A stretch of DNA of 64,000 bases. Source: Echinicola strongylocentroti (GTDB lineage Bacteria > Bacteroidota > Bacteroidia > Cytophagales > Cyclobacteriaceae). The stretch is taken from positions 3,847,501-3,911,500 of the forward strand of contig NZ_CP030041.1 of NCBI RefSeq assembly GCF_003260975.1, given 5' to 3'. A program made the position numbers and the translations under genes. Each line of letters starts with the position of its first letter. The first letter of the stretch is position 1. The notes beneath the pieces were generated by a model, which was not told the origin of the DNA, ran no database searches, and was given only the letters and a program-made list of their open reading frames with translations. Below, one piece after another: positions 30,525 to 39,544 of the stretch.

Positions 30525-30541
30525 CCCTGTCGGAAACAGGG
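30525..30541 (+). promoter_or_regulatory. Short hairpin just upstream of trhO
   Basis: CCCTGT and ACAGGG can pair around a 5-base loop, ending 8 bases before the trhO ATG at 30550. It has no T tract, so it is not a typical terminator; it could influence translation initiation. Weak evidence. Confidence 0.3.
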
Positions 30542-30549
30542 CTTTAGTT

Positions 30550-31515
30550 ATGGAAAATTCAGATTACAGCATTTTACTTTATTACTGCTATGCAGAGATC
30601 GAGGATCCAGAAGCATACAGGGAAGAACATCACTTGTTCTGTGTAGAGAACAATATCCGTGGACGGATCATCATCTCATCTGAAGGCCTGAACGGTACAG
30701 TGTCCGGCTTGAAGGATGATTGTGACAAGTACATGGAATATGTAACATCAGATCCACGGTTTGCAAAAACGGAATTTAAAGTCGATCAGTTTGACAAACA
30801 TGCATTTGCAAAAATACATGTGAGAGTAAAGCCAGAAATAGTACATTCCAGCCTTCGCCACCTCGATCCAAACCTACGAACAGGTAAACACCTAGATCCT
30901 GCTGAGTTTAGGGAATTAAAAGACCAAGACGATGTGGTCATCCTAGATGTAAGATCAAATTACGAGCATGAACTTGGCCACTTTAAGAATGCTTTAAGAC
31001 TCGACATTGACAATTTCAGGGATTTTCCCGAAAAAGTTAAAGCGCTGGAGCACCTCAAAAACAAAAAGGTGCTTACCTATTGCACAGGGGGAATCAAATG
31101 CGAAAAGGCATCGGCTTATCTACTGGAGCAGGGATTTGAAGATGTATATCAACTTCATGGAGGGATCATTAAATATGGCATGGAAGCAGATGGAGCTGAT
31201 TTTGAAGGGAAATGCTACGTCTTTGACAATAGAGTGGCCGTAGATGTCAACAAAGTCAATCCCAAAGTGATTTCCAAGTGCCACTGTTGCGGAACACCAT
31301 CTGATCGCATGGTCAACTGCGCCAATCCTGAATGCAATATCCACGTACCGATCTGTGAAGAATGTGCGTGGAAGTATGAAGGAGCCTGCTCTGACGAATG
31401 CAAAGAGCACCCCGAAAAGCGTTCGTATGACGGTACTGGCTATTATCAAAAAAACACAAACGGCTACAATCCATACAAAGGACTGCATAGAAAGCCAGAA
31501 AAGGAAAAAATATAA
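30550..31515 (+). CDS. trhO: tRNA uridine(34) hydroxylase, rhodanese domain
   Basis: 321 residues of the YceA/TrhO family. N-terminal acylphosphatase-like region (about 1-100, with SSEGLNGTVSG), a rhodanese domain with VILDVRSNYEHELGH and the catalytic loop CTGGIKCEKA (Cys178, Cys184), and a cysteine-rich tail from KCHCCG to ACSDEC that could bind zinc. TrhO makes 5-hydroxyuridine at position 34 of several tRNAs in an oxygen-dependent way. The nucleoside phosphorylase gene follows 10 bases later. Confidence 0.93.
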   Translation: MENSDYSILLYYCYAEIEDPEAYREEHHLFCVENNIRGRIIISSEGLNGTVSGLKDDCDKYMEYVTSDPRFAKTEFKVDQFDKHAFAKIHVRVKPEIVHSSLRHLDPNLRTGKHLDPAEFRELKDQDDVVILDVRSNYEHELGHFKNALRLDIDNFRDFPEKVKALEHLKNKKVLTYCTGGIKCEKASAYLLEQGFEDVYQLHGGIIKYGMEADGADFEGKCYVFDNRVAVDVNKVNPKVISKCHCCGTPSDRMVNCANPECNIHVPICEECAWKYEGACSDECKEHPEKRSYDGTGYYQKNTNGYNPYKGLHRKPEKEKI

Positions 31516-31525
31516 CTTACCATCG

Positions 31526-32389
31526 ATGACAAAGGTAATTCCAGCATCTGAACTTATTATTAATCCTGATGGAAGCATCTATCATTTAAACTTGAAGCCA
31601 GAATATCTGGCTTCAACTGTTATTACGGTAGGTGATCCAGAGCGAGTACCGAAAATCTCCCAATATTTTGATGAAGTGGAGGTGAAAATAACCAAACGGG
31701 AGTTTGTGACGCATACAGGTACTTATAAGGGAAAGCGGCTCTCTGTGATGAGTACAGGGATGGGCACGGATAATATTGAGATTTTTATGACAGAACTGGA
31801 TGCCTTGGTGAATATCGATCTACAAACGCGAAAGGTCAAGCCCGACCATACCGCTCTTAAGATTGTGCGTGTTGGTACATCAGGAAGCATGCGGAAAGAG
31901 ATTCCTGCAGGAGCCTTGGTTGCTTCTAATTTTGCTGTGGGTTTGGACACCTTGATGCAGTATTATGCAGCAGACTACAGCCAAAAAGAACTGGCCGTAG
32001 GACTTGCCGTTCAGCAGTCACTTGGATTAGGGTTTCTTCCCTACTGTTTTGAAGGTTCCAAGGCGCTGATTGAAAGGCTATGTACACAGGAAATAGTGTT
32101 GGGAAACACCGCTACTTGCCCGGGATTTTTTGGCCCACAAGGGAGAGAAGTCCGGCTCAAGCCTGCTATTCCAGATATCATCGAGAGACTTGCAGCTATT
32201 GATTTGGACGGGTTTCAATTGACCAATTTTGAGATGGAAACAGCCGGGTATTATGCCATGGGGAAAATGCTTGGCCATGAAGTGCTCAGCCTCAATGCCA
32301 TCGTCGCCAATCGCATTACGCAGGAGTTTGTAGATGATCCAAGCGCAGTAGTGGATCGCCTGATCCATCATACCTTGGAGAATATTTAG
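31526..32389 (+). CDS. Nucleoside phosphorylase (uridine phosphorylase-like)
   Basis: 287 residues from the ATG at 31526. A start 57 codons upstream would overlap trhO and adds unrelated basic residues. PNP/UDP-phosphorylase motifs are VITVGDPERVP at the phosphate site, STGMGTDNIEIF, VRVGTSGSM and the base/ribose-site NFEMETAGYYAMG. It releases the base and ribose-1-phosphate from nucleosides. Probably co-transcribed with trhO (10-base gap), which places tRNA modification beside nucleoside salvage. Confidence 0.9.
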   Translation: MTKVIPASELIINPDGSIYHLNLKPEYLASTVITVGDPERVPKISQYFDEVEVKITKREFVTHTGTYKGKRLSVMSTGMGTDNIEIFMTELDALVNIDLQTRKVKPDHTALKIVRVGTSGSMRKEIPAGALVASNFAVGLDTLMQYYAADYSQKELAVGLAVQQSLGLGFLPYCFEGSKALIERLCTQEIVLGNTATCPGFFGPQGREVRLKPAIPDIIERLAAIDLDGFQLTNFEMETAGYYAMGKMLGHEVLSLNAIVANRITQEFVDDPSAVVDRLIHHTLENI

Positions 32390-32432
32390 CGTTGGTGCTT
32401 TTGATCCGAAAAGCCTTATAAAAGAACTGTCG

Positions 32433-33458
32433 TCAATCAGAACTCCTGGCATGCCTTACGATAAATTCGGCATCCCGTTGGCTTCCATAGATCAGGTGCG
32501 AGCTCCGACTGCGCTGAAAGGGGATACCTAAAAAGTATAGGCCGGGAATCTTGGAAATACCCTGCTGCTCCCTTAACGTATCCATATCACTTTCAAAACC
32601 CTCGATATTTACAAAACTGTAATCAGGCCGGAATCCGGTAGCAAAAAGCACAAATTCAAATTGCTCGGTTTTTTGGTTTGAGAAAGTAACCTGATTACTT
32701 CCCGCTCCGATCACCTCTGGCTGCCTTTTAGCTTTTTTAATTTTCTGCTTCAGATCATCAAAAAGGTACACTGGCTCCGGCTTCTTGATTTTCGTTGCCT
32801 TGGGAGGCTTTTCTAACTGGTTAAATTTATCACCCCACCAAAGAATGTTTTTACCAAAAACAATCAAAGATCGCAATTTTGGTTTTCGTAGTGTAGACCA
32901 GTGAATGTCAAAATAATTGGTGAGATCAGCAATTATCTGAACGGCAGAATTGCCTCCACCTACGACCAGTACTTTCTTACCCTTTATGGAAATAGGTGTA
33001 CGGTATTGGCTGCTGTGGATATAAGGGATACTTAGCTTATCAGCCCACTCAGGGATAAAGGAGTTTTGGCACAGACCATTGGCGATGATGACTTTTTTTG
33101 CCCTGATTTGTTCAAAGGTCGTCTTAACAAGAAACGCCTCTCCTTGCCTGACGATTTCCGTTACCCTGTTATTGGTATGAATAGGAAGGTCAAAATGGCT
33201 AGCGTAACGAGAAAAGTAATCGGCGAGTTGATTTTTTGTAGGCCGCACATTTGGTGGCAAAGCCATCTTTAAATCCGGCAACTGACAGTAAGCAGCAGGA
33301 GTGAACAGCTTTAGGGATTCGTAACGATTTCGCCAAGAATCCCCCACTTCGAGGTGCTGGTCCAAAATAATGAAGTCCTTTTTGGCTTTTTGTAAATACC
33401 TTCCTGCTGCCAAGCCACATTGACCGGCTCCAATGATTACATACTCCGTTTCTTTCAT
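32433..33458 (-). CDS. FAD/NAD(P)-binding monooxygenase-like oxidoreductase
   Basis: 341 residues from the ATG at 33458, one base beyond the ABC-F stop; an alternative in-frame start at 33476 would overlap that gene. Motifs: FAD-binding GAGQCGLAAG near the N-terminus, NAD(P)-binding VVGGGNSAVQ at about 170-180, and FATGFRPDY near 285, as in flavin-containing monooxygenases and related ArsO/CzcO-like proteins. The substrate is unknown. Probably translated from the ABC-F transcript. Confidence 0.86.
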   Translation of the reverse strand: MKETEYVIIGAGQCGLAAGRYLQKAKKDFIILDQHLEVGDSWRNRYESLKLFTPAAYCQLPDLKMALPPNVRPTKNQLADYFSRYASHFDLPIHTNNRVTEIVRQGEAFLVKTTFEQIRAKKVIIANGLCQNSFIPEWADKLSIPYIHSSQYRTPISIKGKKVLVVGGGNSAVQIIADLTNYFDIHWSTLRKPKLRSLIVFGKNILWWGDKFNQLEKPPKATKIKKPEPVYLFDDLKQKIKKAKRQPEVIGAGSNQVTFSNQKTEQFEFVLFATGFRPDYSFVNIEGFESDMDTLREQQGISKIPGLYFLGIPFQRSRSSHLIYGSQRDAEFIVRHARSSD

Positions 33459-33459
33459 G

Positions 33460-35364
33460 TTAATCCATAATATCATCCAGCTCGCTCAGTTCAAGCCACC
33501 TGAATTCAAGTTCTTCCAGTTGCTCATCAATGCCTTGGATGGCAGTGGACCACTCTAGCAAAACTTCGTGGTCTTCAGTGCCTTGATCGATTTTGTTTAT
33601 GAAGGATTTTTTCTCATCCTCCAGGCGATTGATCTTTTGCTGTATTTCTTTGAATTCCTGTTTTTGTTTAAAAGAGGCTTTACTACTTCTTTTTTGGGGG
33701 GCAGGGGTTTTCTTCGTTATTGTTTCTTGTTCTTTGGTGGCTAGTTTTGCGGCAGCTTCTTTGCCTTCTTCCTCCTTTTCCCATTCCCTGAGGTCAGTAT
33801 AGTTGCCTGGAAAATCCTTGATGGTACCTTCGCCTCTGAAGACAAAGATGTGCTCCACTAAGCGATCCATAAAGTACCGGTCATGGGATACAATAATCAT
33901 GCAACCTGGGAAGTTTTCCAAAAATTCTTCCAAAGTATTCAATGTTACAATATCCAGGTCATTGGTAGGTTCGTCGAGAATCAAGAAGTTTGGGGTCTTG
34001 ATAAGTACCATCAAAAGCTGCAACCTTCTTTTTTCTCCACCCGAAAGTTTGGAGATCGGAGTGTGTTGTTGCTTGGGAGGAAAGCCGAATTGATTAAGGA
34101 ATTGGGATGCGGTGATGGTACTTCCATTGGACAGCGTGACCACTTCTGCCACTTCTTTGACCAAGTCGATGAGCCGTTTGGTCTCGTCAAATGAGCTTTC
34201 TTCTTGCCGATAATAGCCAAAAGCGGTAGTTTGGCCAATGCTGATCTCGCCTTGATCTGGAGAAAGTGCTCCTGTCAATAGGTTAAGGAAGGTGGTTTTT
34301 CCGGCGCCATTTGGGCCTACGATACCGATTTTATCTCCTTTTTTGAAGGTGTACGAAAAGTCGGTGACTATTTTCTTGTCCCCGTAGCTTTTGAATAGCT
34401 TGTCGATCTCTACGATCTTGCTGCCCAGCCTTTTGGCAGAAACTTGTAAGGCTACTTCCCGTTCTTCTTTTCGTTGGAACGCTTTTTCCTTGGTGGATTC
34501 AAAAGCGTCTACCCTGTATTTTGCCTTGGTGCCCCTCGCTTTAGGCTGCCTGCGAATCCATTCCAGTTCTTTTTTATAAAGGCTTTTGGCTTTTTCCTGT
34601 TCGGTGGCTTCGATTTCTCTTCTTTCTGCTTTCTTGTTGAGGAAATAGCTGTAATTTCCTGTGTACCGGAAGATTTTACCTGCATCTAGTTCCAAGATTT
34701 CATTGGTGACTTTTTCGAGGAAATACCTGTCGTGTGTGACCATAAACAAGGAAAGGTTGGCTTTGGAAAGGTAGTCTTCCAGCCATTCGATGGTCTCTAG
34801 GTCCAGGTGGTTGGTGGGCTCGTCCAGTAGGAGCAAATCAGGCTTTTCCAAAATGGCTTTAGCCAAAGCTACCCGCTTCCGCTGGCCTCCGGAGAGGTTG
34901 CCCACCGGCAAGCTGGTGTCGTGGAGGCCGAGTTTTCCCAGCACCTCATTGATCTGATATTCAAAGTCCCAGGCCTGCAAGCGATCCATCTTTTCCATGA
35001 TACTGGTAAGCTCCTGGGTGTTGTCTTTTCCGGACTGAGCAGTCAGCATCGCCTTTTGGTACTGCTCGATCGTTTGCAGTGTTTCGTTTGAGGATGCTGA
35101 AAAAATGGTTTGATAAATGGATAAGTTGTCCTCAAAGACGGGGTTTTGATGAACGTAGGTTGTTTTGACTGCTTGGTTGATGGCGACTTCGCCTTCGTCG
35201 GGGATTTCCAACTCCATGATGATTTTCATCAAGGTGGATTTTCCGGCACCATTAATGCCTACCAAGGCTACTTTTTGTCCCTGATCTATTCCAAAAGATA
35301 TCTGGTGGAAGAGCGGTTTGTCTCCAAAGGTTTTGGAGAGATTTTCTACAGAAAGGTAATTCAT
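33460..35364 (-). CDS. ABC-F family ATPase, Uup-like
   Basis: 634 residues from the ATG at 35364; 12 further codons are open upstream but lie before a predicted promoter. Two ABC domains: Walker A GINGAGKST (36-44) with LSGGQRKRVALAKA and LLLDEPTNHLD, then GPNGAGKTT with LSGGEKRRLQLL and LILDEPTNDLD. There are no membrane segments. A long linker and a C-terminal charged coiled coil (about 535-634) point to the Uup branch, which acts at ribosomes or branched DNA. Its promoter is predicted to give a leaderless mRNA. The flavoprotein gene follows after one base. Confidence 0.92.
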   Translation of the reverse strand: MNYLSVENLSKTFGDKPLFHQISFGIDQGQKVALVGINGAGKSTLMKIIMELEIPDEGEVAINQAVKTTYVHQNPVFEDNLSIYQTIFSASSNETLQTIEQYQKAMLTAQSGKDNTQELTSIMEKMDRLQAWDFEYQINEVLGKLGLHDTSLPVGNLSGGQRKRVALAKAILEKPDLLLLDEPTNHLDLETIEWLEDYLSKANLSLFMVTHDRYFLEKVTNEILELDAGKIFRYTGNYSYFLNKKAERREIEATEQEKAKSLYKKELEWIRRQPKARGTKAKYRVDAFESTKEKAFQRKEEREVALQVSAKRLGSKIVEIDKLFKSYGDKKIVTDFSYTFKKGDKIGIVGPNGAGKTTFLNLLTGALSPDQGEISIGQTTAFGYYRQEESSFDETKRLIDLVKEVAEVVTLSNGSTITASQFLNQFGFPPKQQHTPISKLSGGEKRRLQLLMVLIKTPNFLILDEPTNDLDIVTLNTLEEFLENFPGCMIIVSHDRYFMDRLVEHIFVFRGEGTIKDFPGNYTDLREWEKEEEGKEAAAKLATKEQETITKKTPAPQKRSSKASFKQKQEFKEIQQKINRLEDEKKSFINKIDQGTEDHEVLLEWSTAIQGIDEQLEELEFRWLELSELDDIMD

Positions 35365-35367
35365 GTC

Positions 35368-35401
35368 CAAAAATAAGGAAAAAATGCCCGTTTGAACCAA
35401 A
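35368..35401 (-). promoter_or_regulatory. Promoter of the ABC-F gene, predicted leaderless
   Basis: On the minus strand: TTTG (35401-35398), 22-base spacer, TATTTTTG (35375-35368). Taking the last G as -4, transcription would begin at 35364, the A of the ATG. Confidence 0.6.
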
Positions 35402-35524
35402 TGCCTTTTGAGAAATTATATCTGCAATTGGTTATTGGCAGTAAGCATTGGTATAGATTTAAAGCTTACCCATGGTTTTGAGGATATTATAGCGTAATCC
35501 GATGGCCGATTAAATAAGGGAGAC

Positions 35525-35842
35525 TTAATTGTTTCGGATAAGGGTCTTTATGACATCGGTGAGTTCTTTGATGCCGGCCAAGAAATGTTCTTTGGATTTT
35601 TCGAGCATTGGGCTGATGGATTCTTTTCTGGATCGGTAATTTTCTTCAAACTCCTTTTTCCGTTTCGCAAATTCCCTTTCTATGGACGCTTTGTCCTTTT
35701 TAAGGTCTTTTACCTTTTTTTCAACTTCTACCTTGGCTTCACCGCTCATTTCGGCGCCCTTTTCGACGAGTTCCTCTATTTTGTGTCCGATTTCCTGAAG
35801 GAGTTTCTCTACCTCTGCAAAAGATGTGTTATTTGTGGCCAT
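35525..35842 (-). CDS. Small charged coiled-coil protein of unknown function
   Basis: 105 residues, about 45 percent charged, almost entirely helical in appearance with heptad-like spacing (EVEKLLQEIGHKIEELVEK and onward to VIKTLIRNN). No signal peptide, cysteine or recognisable domain. It could be a small structural, phasin-like or stress-related protein; I do not recognise a family. Monocistronic, with about 120 bases upstream of ABC-F and a 630-base gap on its own upstream side. Confidence 0.6.
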   Translation of the reverse strand: MATNNTSFAEVEKLLQEIGHKIEELVEKGAEMSGEAKVEVEKKVKDLKKDKASIEREFAKRKKEFEENYRSRKESISPMLEKSKEHFLAGIKELTDVIKTLIRNN

Positions 35843-36473
35843 GTTTTTATCCGTTTGGTGAAAAATAATTGATTATCAATATACAAAGCCCAATTGACTT
35901 TTAGTAGGTTAAACCCGATTTTGAAGCAATTTCAGGTCGCAATTGATAGGATAAGGCATATTCCGGGCAATGTCGTTTAGTTAGTGTGTATCTGGAAATA
36001 TTGGTTTAATTTCTTAACGCCCAATACCTGCAAGGCGGATCCATTTTATACATGTTTAAAAAGACGATGGATTAAAACCATAATTCTCTCAATGGACGAT
36101 CCGTATTGGAAAATCTTCTTAACTAAACGATATTGATATTCCGGGTTAAACTCATCTAAATCATTCTCCCCACTTGGGCAGACAGCTGCGATGTTTTATT
36201 CGTCCTTTAAACCAACTGATGTCCTTGCTCTTTTCAGCATTTTCTGCGAAAGGCTGCTGCTATTTTATTGTACAAACTTGGAGAAAGTGCCAGCGGCACG
36301 ATGGATTTAGTAACCTGCGGATTCATCCGCTGGATGTTAAGGCCTCCTCCACCTCCAGAAGGAGTGCCAGCGGCACGGATGATAGCTGCCCTACACGAAA
36401 TTAATGTTAAATGCGTTTGCCCTGCTCATGGTCATAGATTTGTCTCTGCTCGTTTTGGGCCTTCTTATTTCTC
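35843..36473. other. Intergenic region with REP-like palindromes
   Basis: 631 bases between the small coiled-coil gene and porT. The overlapping open frames here (36174-36492, +) arise from a repeat element annotated at 36286-36430 and do not resemble a protein family. No terminator with a T tract is evident. Confidence 0.6.
36286..36430. repeat. REP-like dispersed element (doublet)
   Basis: Two copies of AGTGCCAGCGGCACG (36286-36300 and 36363-36377), each with GTGCC/GGCAC around AGC, spaced 77 bases apart. Between them GCGGAT and ATCCGC form another palindrome near 36319-36332. Downstream blocks (CCTACACG, AAATGCGTTTG) match 6737-6818. The layout resembles REP doublets mobilised by RAYT transposases, which is an inference; no transposase gene is in the window. 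Confidence 0.55.
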
Positions 36474-37268
36474 TTACTGGAAATTGAGGTAGAGGGTGAT
36501 GGATTTTCGACGTAGTTCACTGATGGCACCGGCGAAGGTTTGATCGGAGGTTTCAGATTTATAAATATTGTTCAAGCCATGTGAAAATCGGATTTCTGGA
36601 GAAAATTTGAAAAACTTAAAGTAGAAATCAAAGCCCACTCCAAGTTCCAGTGCCACGTCCTTGCTTTTGAGGACTAATTGGTCTGCATCTGCCTCGTCTT
36701 GGCTCTTGGTACGGAACATGGGATTGGCCCCTGCGACAAAAAACATGCGTGAATTGTCAAATCGCATAGATTTATACTTGAAGAGCAAAGGCATCTCGAC
36801 CATGGTCATTTCGGTAATCACGGTTTCTGTGTAAGGTTCACCATCTCCGGGTATTATGATATCTCCCGCAAGACCTGCTTCCTCAGCAAAGTAAGAGACA
36901 TCTGTACGGAACTCATAAAAGCCCACTTTAGGAGTGGCCATGAAAGTCAGCTGGTCATGAAGTCGCATTTTTAACAGGAACCCCAACGAAAAGCCTGGGG
37001 AAAATACTGGTTGGATGCTTCGGATATTGGCATAGGCTGGATTTTCGGGATCCATAAAGGCATCACTGTATTTTAGGCGGAGACTGGTGGTATGGGCGGC
37101 CAAGAAGAACCCATAGCTCAGAAACTGGTCATCCTGTCCCGATGGGTTGATCGGGTTATACCTGTCTTGGGCAAGCCCAGACAGCATACAGAGACACAGA
37201 AGAGAAAAAGTGAGGGTTATTTTTCTCCAATGTAGATTGAACTTATGCCAAATGTTAACGGTTTGCAT
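36474..37268 (-). CDS. porT: PorT-like outer-membrane protein of the type IX secretion system
   Basis: 264 residues. The first roughly 34 residues include a basic stretch and a signal peptide ([16 protein letters not shown]), followed by a beta-barrel-like domain with alternating strands and a C-terminal aromatic residue (LYLNFQ). The family assignment rests on this pattern and on the position directly after ubiE, a conserved neighbour of porT in Bacteroidota. PorT is required for gliding and type IX secretion in flavobacteria. The chosen start overlaps ubiE by 52 bases; no later ATG leaves a whole signal peptide. Confidence 0.78.
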   Translation of the reverse strand: MQTVNIWHKFNLHWRKITLTFSLLCLCMLSGLAQDRYNPINPSGQDDQFLSYGFFLAAHTTSLRLKYSDAFMDPENPAYANIRSIQPVFSPGFSLGFLLKMRLHDQLTFMATPKVGFYEFRTDVSYFAEEAGLAGDIIIPGDGEPYTETVITEMTMVEMPLLFKYKSMRFDNSRMFFVAGANPMFRTKSQDEADADQLVLKSKDVALELGVGFDFYFKFFKFSPEIRFSHGLNNIYKSETSDQTFAGAISELRRKSITLYLNFQ

Positions 37269-37939
37269 TTTGTGTTGTTGAAGCCGACCTTTTTCAAAAC
37301 TGTCAGGAAACTCTCTCCATCCGGAAATGCCTGTACTGATTCTGGTAAATAAGTATAGGCTGACTGGTCTTTGGAAACAAGCTTTCCTATCTGAGGTAAA
37401 ATATACTTGAAATAAAAGTTGTATCCTTGTTTAAACGGAAACTTTTTGGGTTTAGAAAACTCGACTATGACGGTTTTGCCACCTGGCTTCAGTACCCGGT
37501 ACATGTCTGCCAATCCTTTTTCGAGGTTCTCGAAGTTCCTCACCCCAAAAGAAACGATGACGGCATCAAATTTATTTTCTTCAAAAAGCAACTTTTCTGA
37601 ATCTCCCATCTGCATTTCGATCAGGTGATCCAGTTTTTTATTTTTTATTTTCTTTTTGCCTTCAGCCAGCATTCCTTCAGAAATGTCCACTCCGATGACT
37701 TTGTCTGGGTTGAGCGCTAACGCTTCGATGGCAAAATCGCCAGTGCCTGTGGCAATATCCAAGATCAGCTTGGGCTGGTCTTTTTGGAGTATTTTAATGG
37801 CTTTTTTGCGCCATGTGATGTCTATGCCCATGCTCAGCAAGTGATTCAGTAAGTCGTAGCGCTTGCTGATGTTGTTAAACATATTGGCCACTTGGGCTTT
37901 TTTACCTTCTTGCTGATCTTTGTAAGGGACTACTGACAT
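37217..37939 (-). CDS. ubiE: Demethylmenaquinone methyltransferase
   Basis: 240 residues. SAM motif I is [15 protein letters not shown] (about 78-92); the N-terminal [24 protein letters not shown] and WRKKAI are UbiE/MenG signatures, as are the later [12 protein letters not shown] and [14 protein letters not shown]. It methylates demethylmenaquinone in menaquinone synthesis (menG function); a ubiquinone role is not expected in this phylum. Its 3' end overlaps porT by 52 bases. Confidence 0.95.
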   Translation of the reverse strand: MSVVPYKDQQEGKKAQVANMFNNISKRYDLLNHLLSMGIDITWRKKAIKILQKDQPKLILDIATGTGDFAIEALALNPDKVIGVDISEGMLAEGKKKIKNKKLDHLIEMQMGDSEKLLFEENKFDAVIVSFGVRNFENLEKGLADMYRVLKPGGKTVIVEFSKPKKFPFKQGYNFYFKYILPQIGKLVSKDQSAYTYLPESVQAFPDGESFLTVLKKVGFNNTKCKPLTFGISSIYIGEK

Positions 37940-38014
37940 GGGAATAAAATACTGTTTGAGAGCGCAATATTACTAAGTAAACACGAGCAATGGAAAAATG
38001 TTAACCATTAATTG

Positions 38015-38048
38015 GTTGTCACGTTTTGGAAGGAAAGACTTACCTTTG
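38015..38048 (+). promoter_or_regulatory. Predicted promoter of engB
   Basis: GTTG (38015-38018), a 22-base spacer and TACCTTTG (38041-38048). The start site would be 38052, 14 bases before the ATG at 38066. An alternative start codon at 38012 would lie upstream of it and is therefore disfavoured. Confidence 0.55.
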
Positions 38049-38065
38049 TGCAAAATAACGATGAG

Positions 38066-38671
38066 ATGATTAAAAAGGCGACGTTTTTAACCAGTAATTC
38101 TGATTTCAGAAAATGTCCGGAACCCACCATGCCGGAGTTTGCTTTTATAGGCCGGTCCAATGTGGGGAAAAGTTCACTGATCAATATGCTGGCCAATAAC
38201 AAAAATTTGGCAAAGACTTCAGGGAAGCCGGGCAAAACGCAGTTGATAAACCATTTTGATGCCGAGGGGAAGTGGTGGATTGTGGATTTGCCAGGATATG
38301 GATTTGCACAAGTAAGTAAAAGTATAAAGTCGGATTGGGAAAAGATGATCAAGGGTTATCTGACCAACCGTCCCAATCTGATCGCCACCTTTGTGCTGAT
38401 CGATAGTAGACTGGAGCCCCAACAGCGTGATCTGGATTTTATTCTTTGGTGTGCTCAAAACGAAGTGCCCATAGTTTTGGCGTTTACCAAAGCGGATAAA
38501 CTGTCCGTGAGCAAGGTAAAGGGAAATGTGAGCAAGTTTCTGATGGCCTCAAATGCCATTTTTGAGGAGGCTCCATTGTATTTTGTGACGTCCTCTACCA
38601 ATGCCGTTGGGAGAGAGGAAATGGTTGAATTCATGGCTGAGCAGGCAGAAGAATTTAACGCAGAGAAATGA
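38066..38671 (+). CDS. engB: YihA/EngB ribosome-biogenesis GTPase
   Basis: 201 residues from the ATG at 38066, the usual length; 18 extra codons upstream are open but precede the promoter. GTPase motifs: G1 GRSNVGKSS, G3 DLPGYG, G4 TKAD, and G5-like VTSSTN. YsxC/YihA proteins act in assembly of the 50S subunit and are essential in many bacteria. No operon partner; the DUF5606 gene downstream has its own promoter. Confidence 0.93.
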   Translation: MIKKATFLTSNSDFRKCPEPTMPEFAFIGRSNVGKSSLINMLANNKNLAKTSGKPGKTQLINHFDAEGKWWIVDLPGYGFAQVSKSIKSDWEKMIKGYLTNRPNLIATFVLIDSRLEPQQRDLDFILWCAQNEVPIVLAFTKADKLSVSKVKGNVSKFLMASNAIFEEAPLYFVTSSTNAVGREEMVEFMAEQAEEFNAEK

Positions 38672-38676
38672 TTTGA

Positions 38677-38707
38677 CTTGGGCTTTTGAGCCGAAAGTCT
38701 ATATTTG
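38677..38707 (+). promoter_or_regulatory. Predicted promoter of the DUF5606 gene
   Basis: CTTG (38677-38680), 19-base spacer, TATATTTG (38700-38707). Predicted start 38711, leader 21 bases. Confidence 0.6.
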
Positions 38708-38731
38708 CAAGCTGATTTTAAAAGATGAACT

Positions 38732-39169
38732 ATGGAATTTAAAGAAATAGCTACCGTGGCAGGCAAGCCCGGATTGTATAAAGTGCTTAAACCAAGTAGG
38801 AGTGGGGTGATTTTGGAATCCATGGATGCCAAAAAGGCAAAGCTGGTAGTCGGAGCAAACCATCGCGTTTCTATCCTAAGTGAGATTTCGATTTATACCA
38901 TGACCGAGGAAGGGGCCAGCCCGCTCCAAGAGGTGATGATCACCATTGAGAAGGAGTTTGAAGGGGACACTGGCTTGGCAAAGGATGCCGATAATGACGA
39001 GTATATGGCATTTATGAAGCATATCCTCCCCGAGTTTGATGAGCAACGCGTATATCCTTCCGATATCAAAAAATTGATTTCTTGGTATAAGATAATCCGC
39101 GAGCATGCACCAGAAGTGCTGGAAGAGCAAGCTGCAACTGATGAGAGTGCAGAAGAAAAAGAAGATTAA
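38732..39169 (+). CDS. DUF5606 domain protein
   Basis: 145 residues. The N-terminal MEFKEIATVAGKPGLYKVLK and the FMKHILPEFDEQRVYPSDIKKL segment are typical of DUF5606, a family confined to Bacteroidota with no known function. It is acidic at the C-terminus (EEQAATDESAEEKED), has no signal peptide or membrane helix and is probably cytoplasmic. It has a promoter of its own and a terminator immediately after. Confidence 0.88.
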   Translation: MEFKEIATVAGKPGLYKVLKPSRSGVILESMDAKKAKLVVGANHRVSILSEISIYTMTEEGASPLQEVMITIEKEFEGDTGLAKDADNDEYMAFMKHILPEFDEQRVYPSDIKKLISWYKIIREHAPEVLEEQAATDESAEEKED

Positions 39170-39192
39170 CCGTTTATTGTCAAAACTAAAAC

Positions 39193-39240
39193 AGCTACTT
39201 TTCGGAAAGACTTATGGTGTACCGAAAAGTAGCTTTTTTT
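39193..39240 (+). terminator. Terminator after the DUF5606 gene, abutting the next start codon
   Basis: Arms AGCTACTTTTCGG (39193-39205) and CCGAAAAGTAGCT (39222-39234) are perfect complements around a 16-base loop, with a T run to 39240. The next gene's ATG is at 39241. Confidence 0.8.
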
Positions 39241-39543
39241 ATGACTGATCCAGTATATATATCAGAAAGTGTACAGCTTTTACAGAAGGACTTTGACCTT
39301 GCCGTTCCCCAAGGAGAGCTTACCCGTGAGCGACTGGTCGAGTTGCTTACGCCAATCGTAGGGCAGCTCCTTAATCGTGACTTGGAGCGACTACTTCAAA
39401 TCTGCTATCGGATAGATCTGGGAGAGGAACGCCTGAAGAAATTGCTTCATGAAGCTAATCCGGAAACTTTGGCCATTGAACTCAGTGAAGCGTTGGTGGA
39501 TAGACAACTTCAGAAAGTCCAAATTCGCAGAAAGTACCAGTGA
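39241..39543 (+). CDS. Small conserved hypothetical protein
   Basis: 100 residues from the ATG at 39241. A start 9 codons upstream falls in the terminator loop and is rejected. It is predicted mainly helical with many Leu, Arg and Glu (SVQLLQKDFDLAV, LNRDLERLLQICYRIDLGEE). No signal, membrane segment or known motif is seen. It abuts the preceding terminator and ends one base before the convergent fbp gene. Transcription would need read-through of that terminator, so this gene may be expressed at a low, regulated level. Confidence 0.65.
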   Translation: MTDPVYISESVQLLQKDFDLAVPQGELTRERLVELLTPIVGQLLNRDLERLLQICYRIDLGEERLKKLLHEANPETLAIELSEALVDRQLQKVQIRRKYQ

Positions 39544-39544
39544 G

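Noticed and set aside
36174..36492. Two overlapping small open frames before porT
   Set aside because: They are produced by the REP-like repeat; the translation follows repeat sequence, not a protein family.
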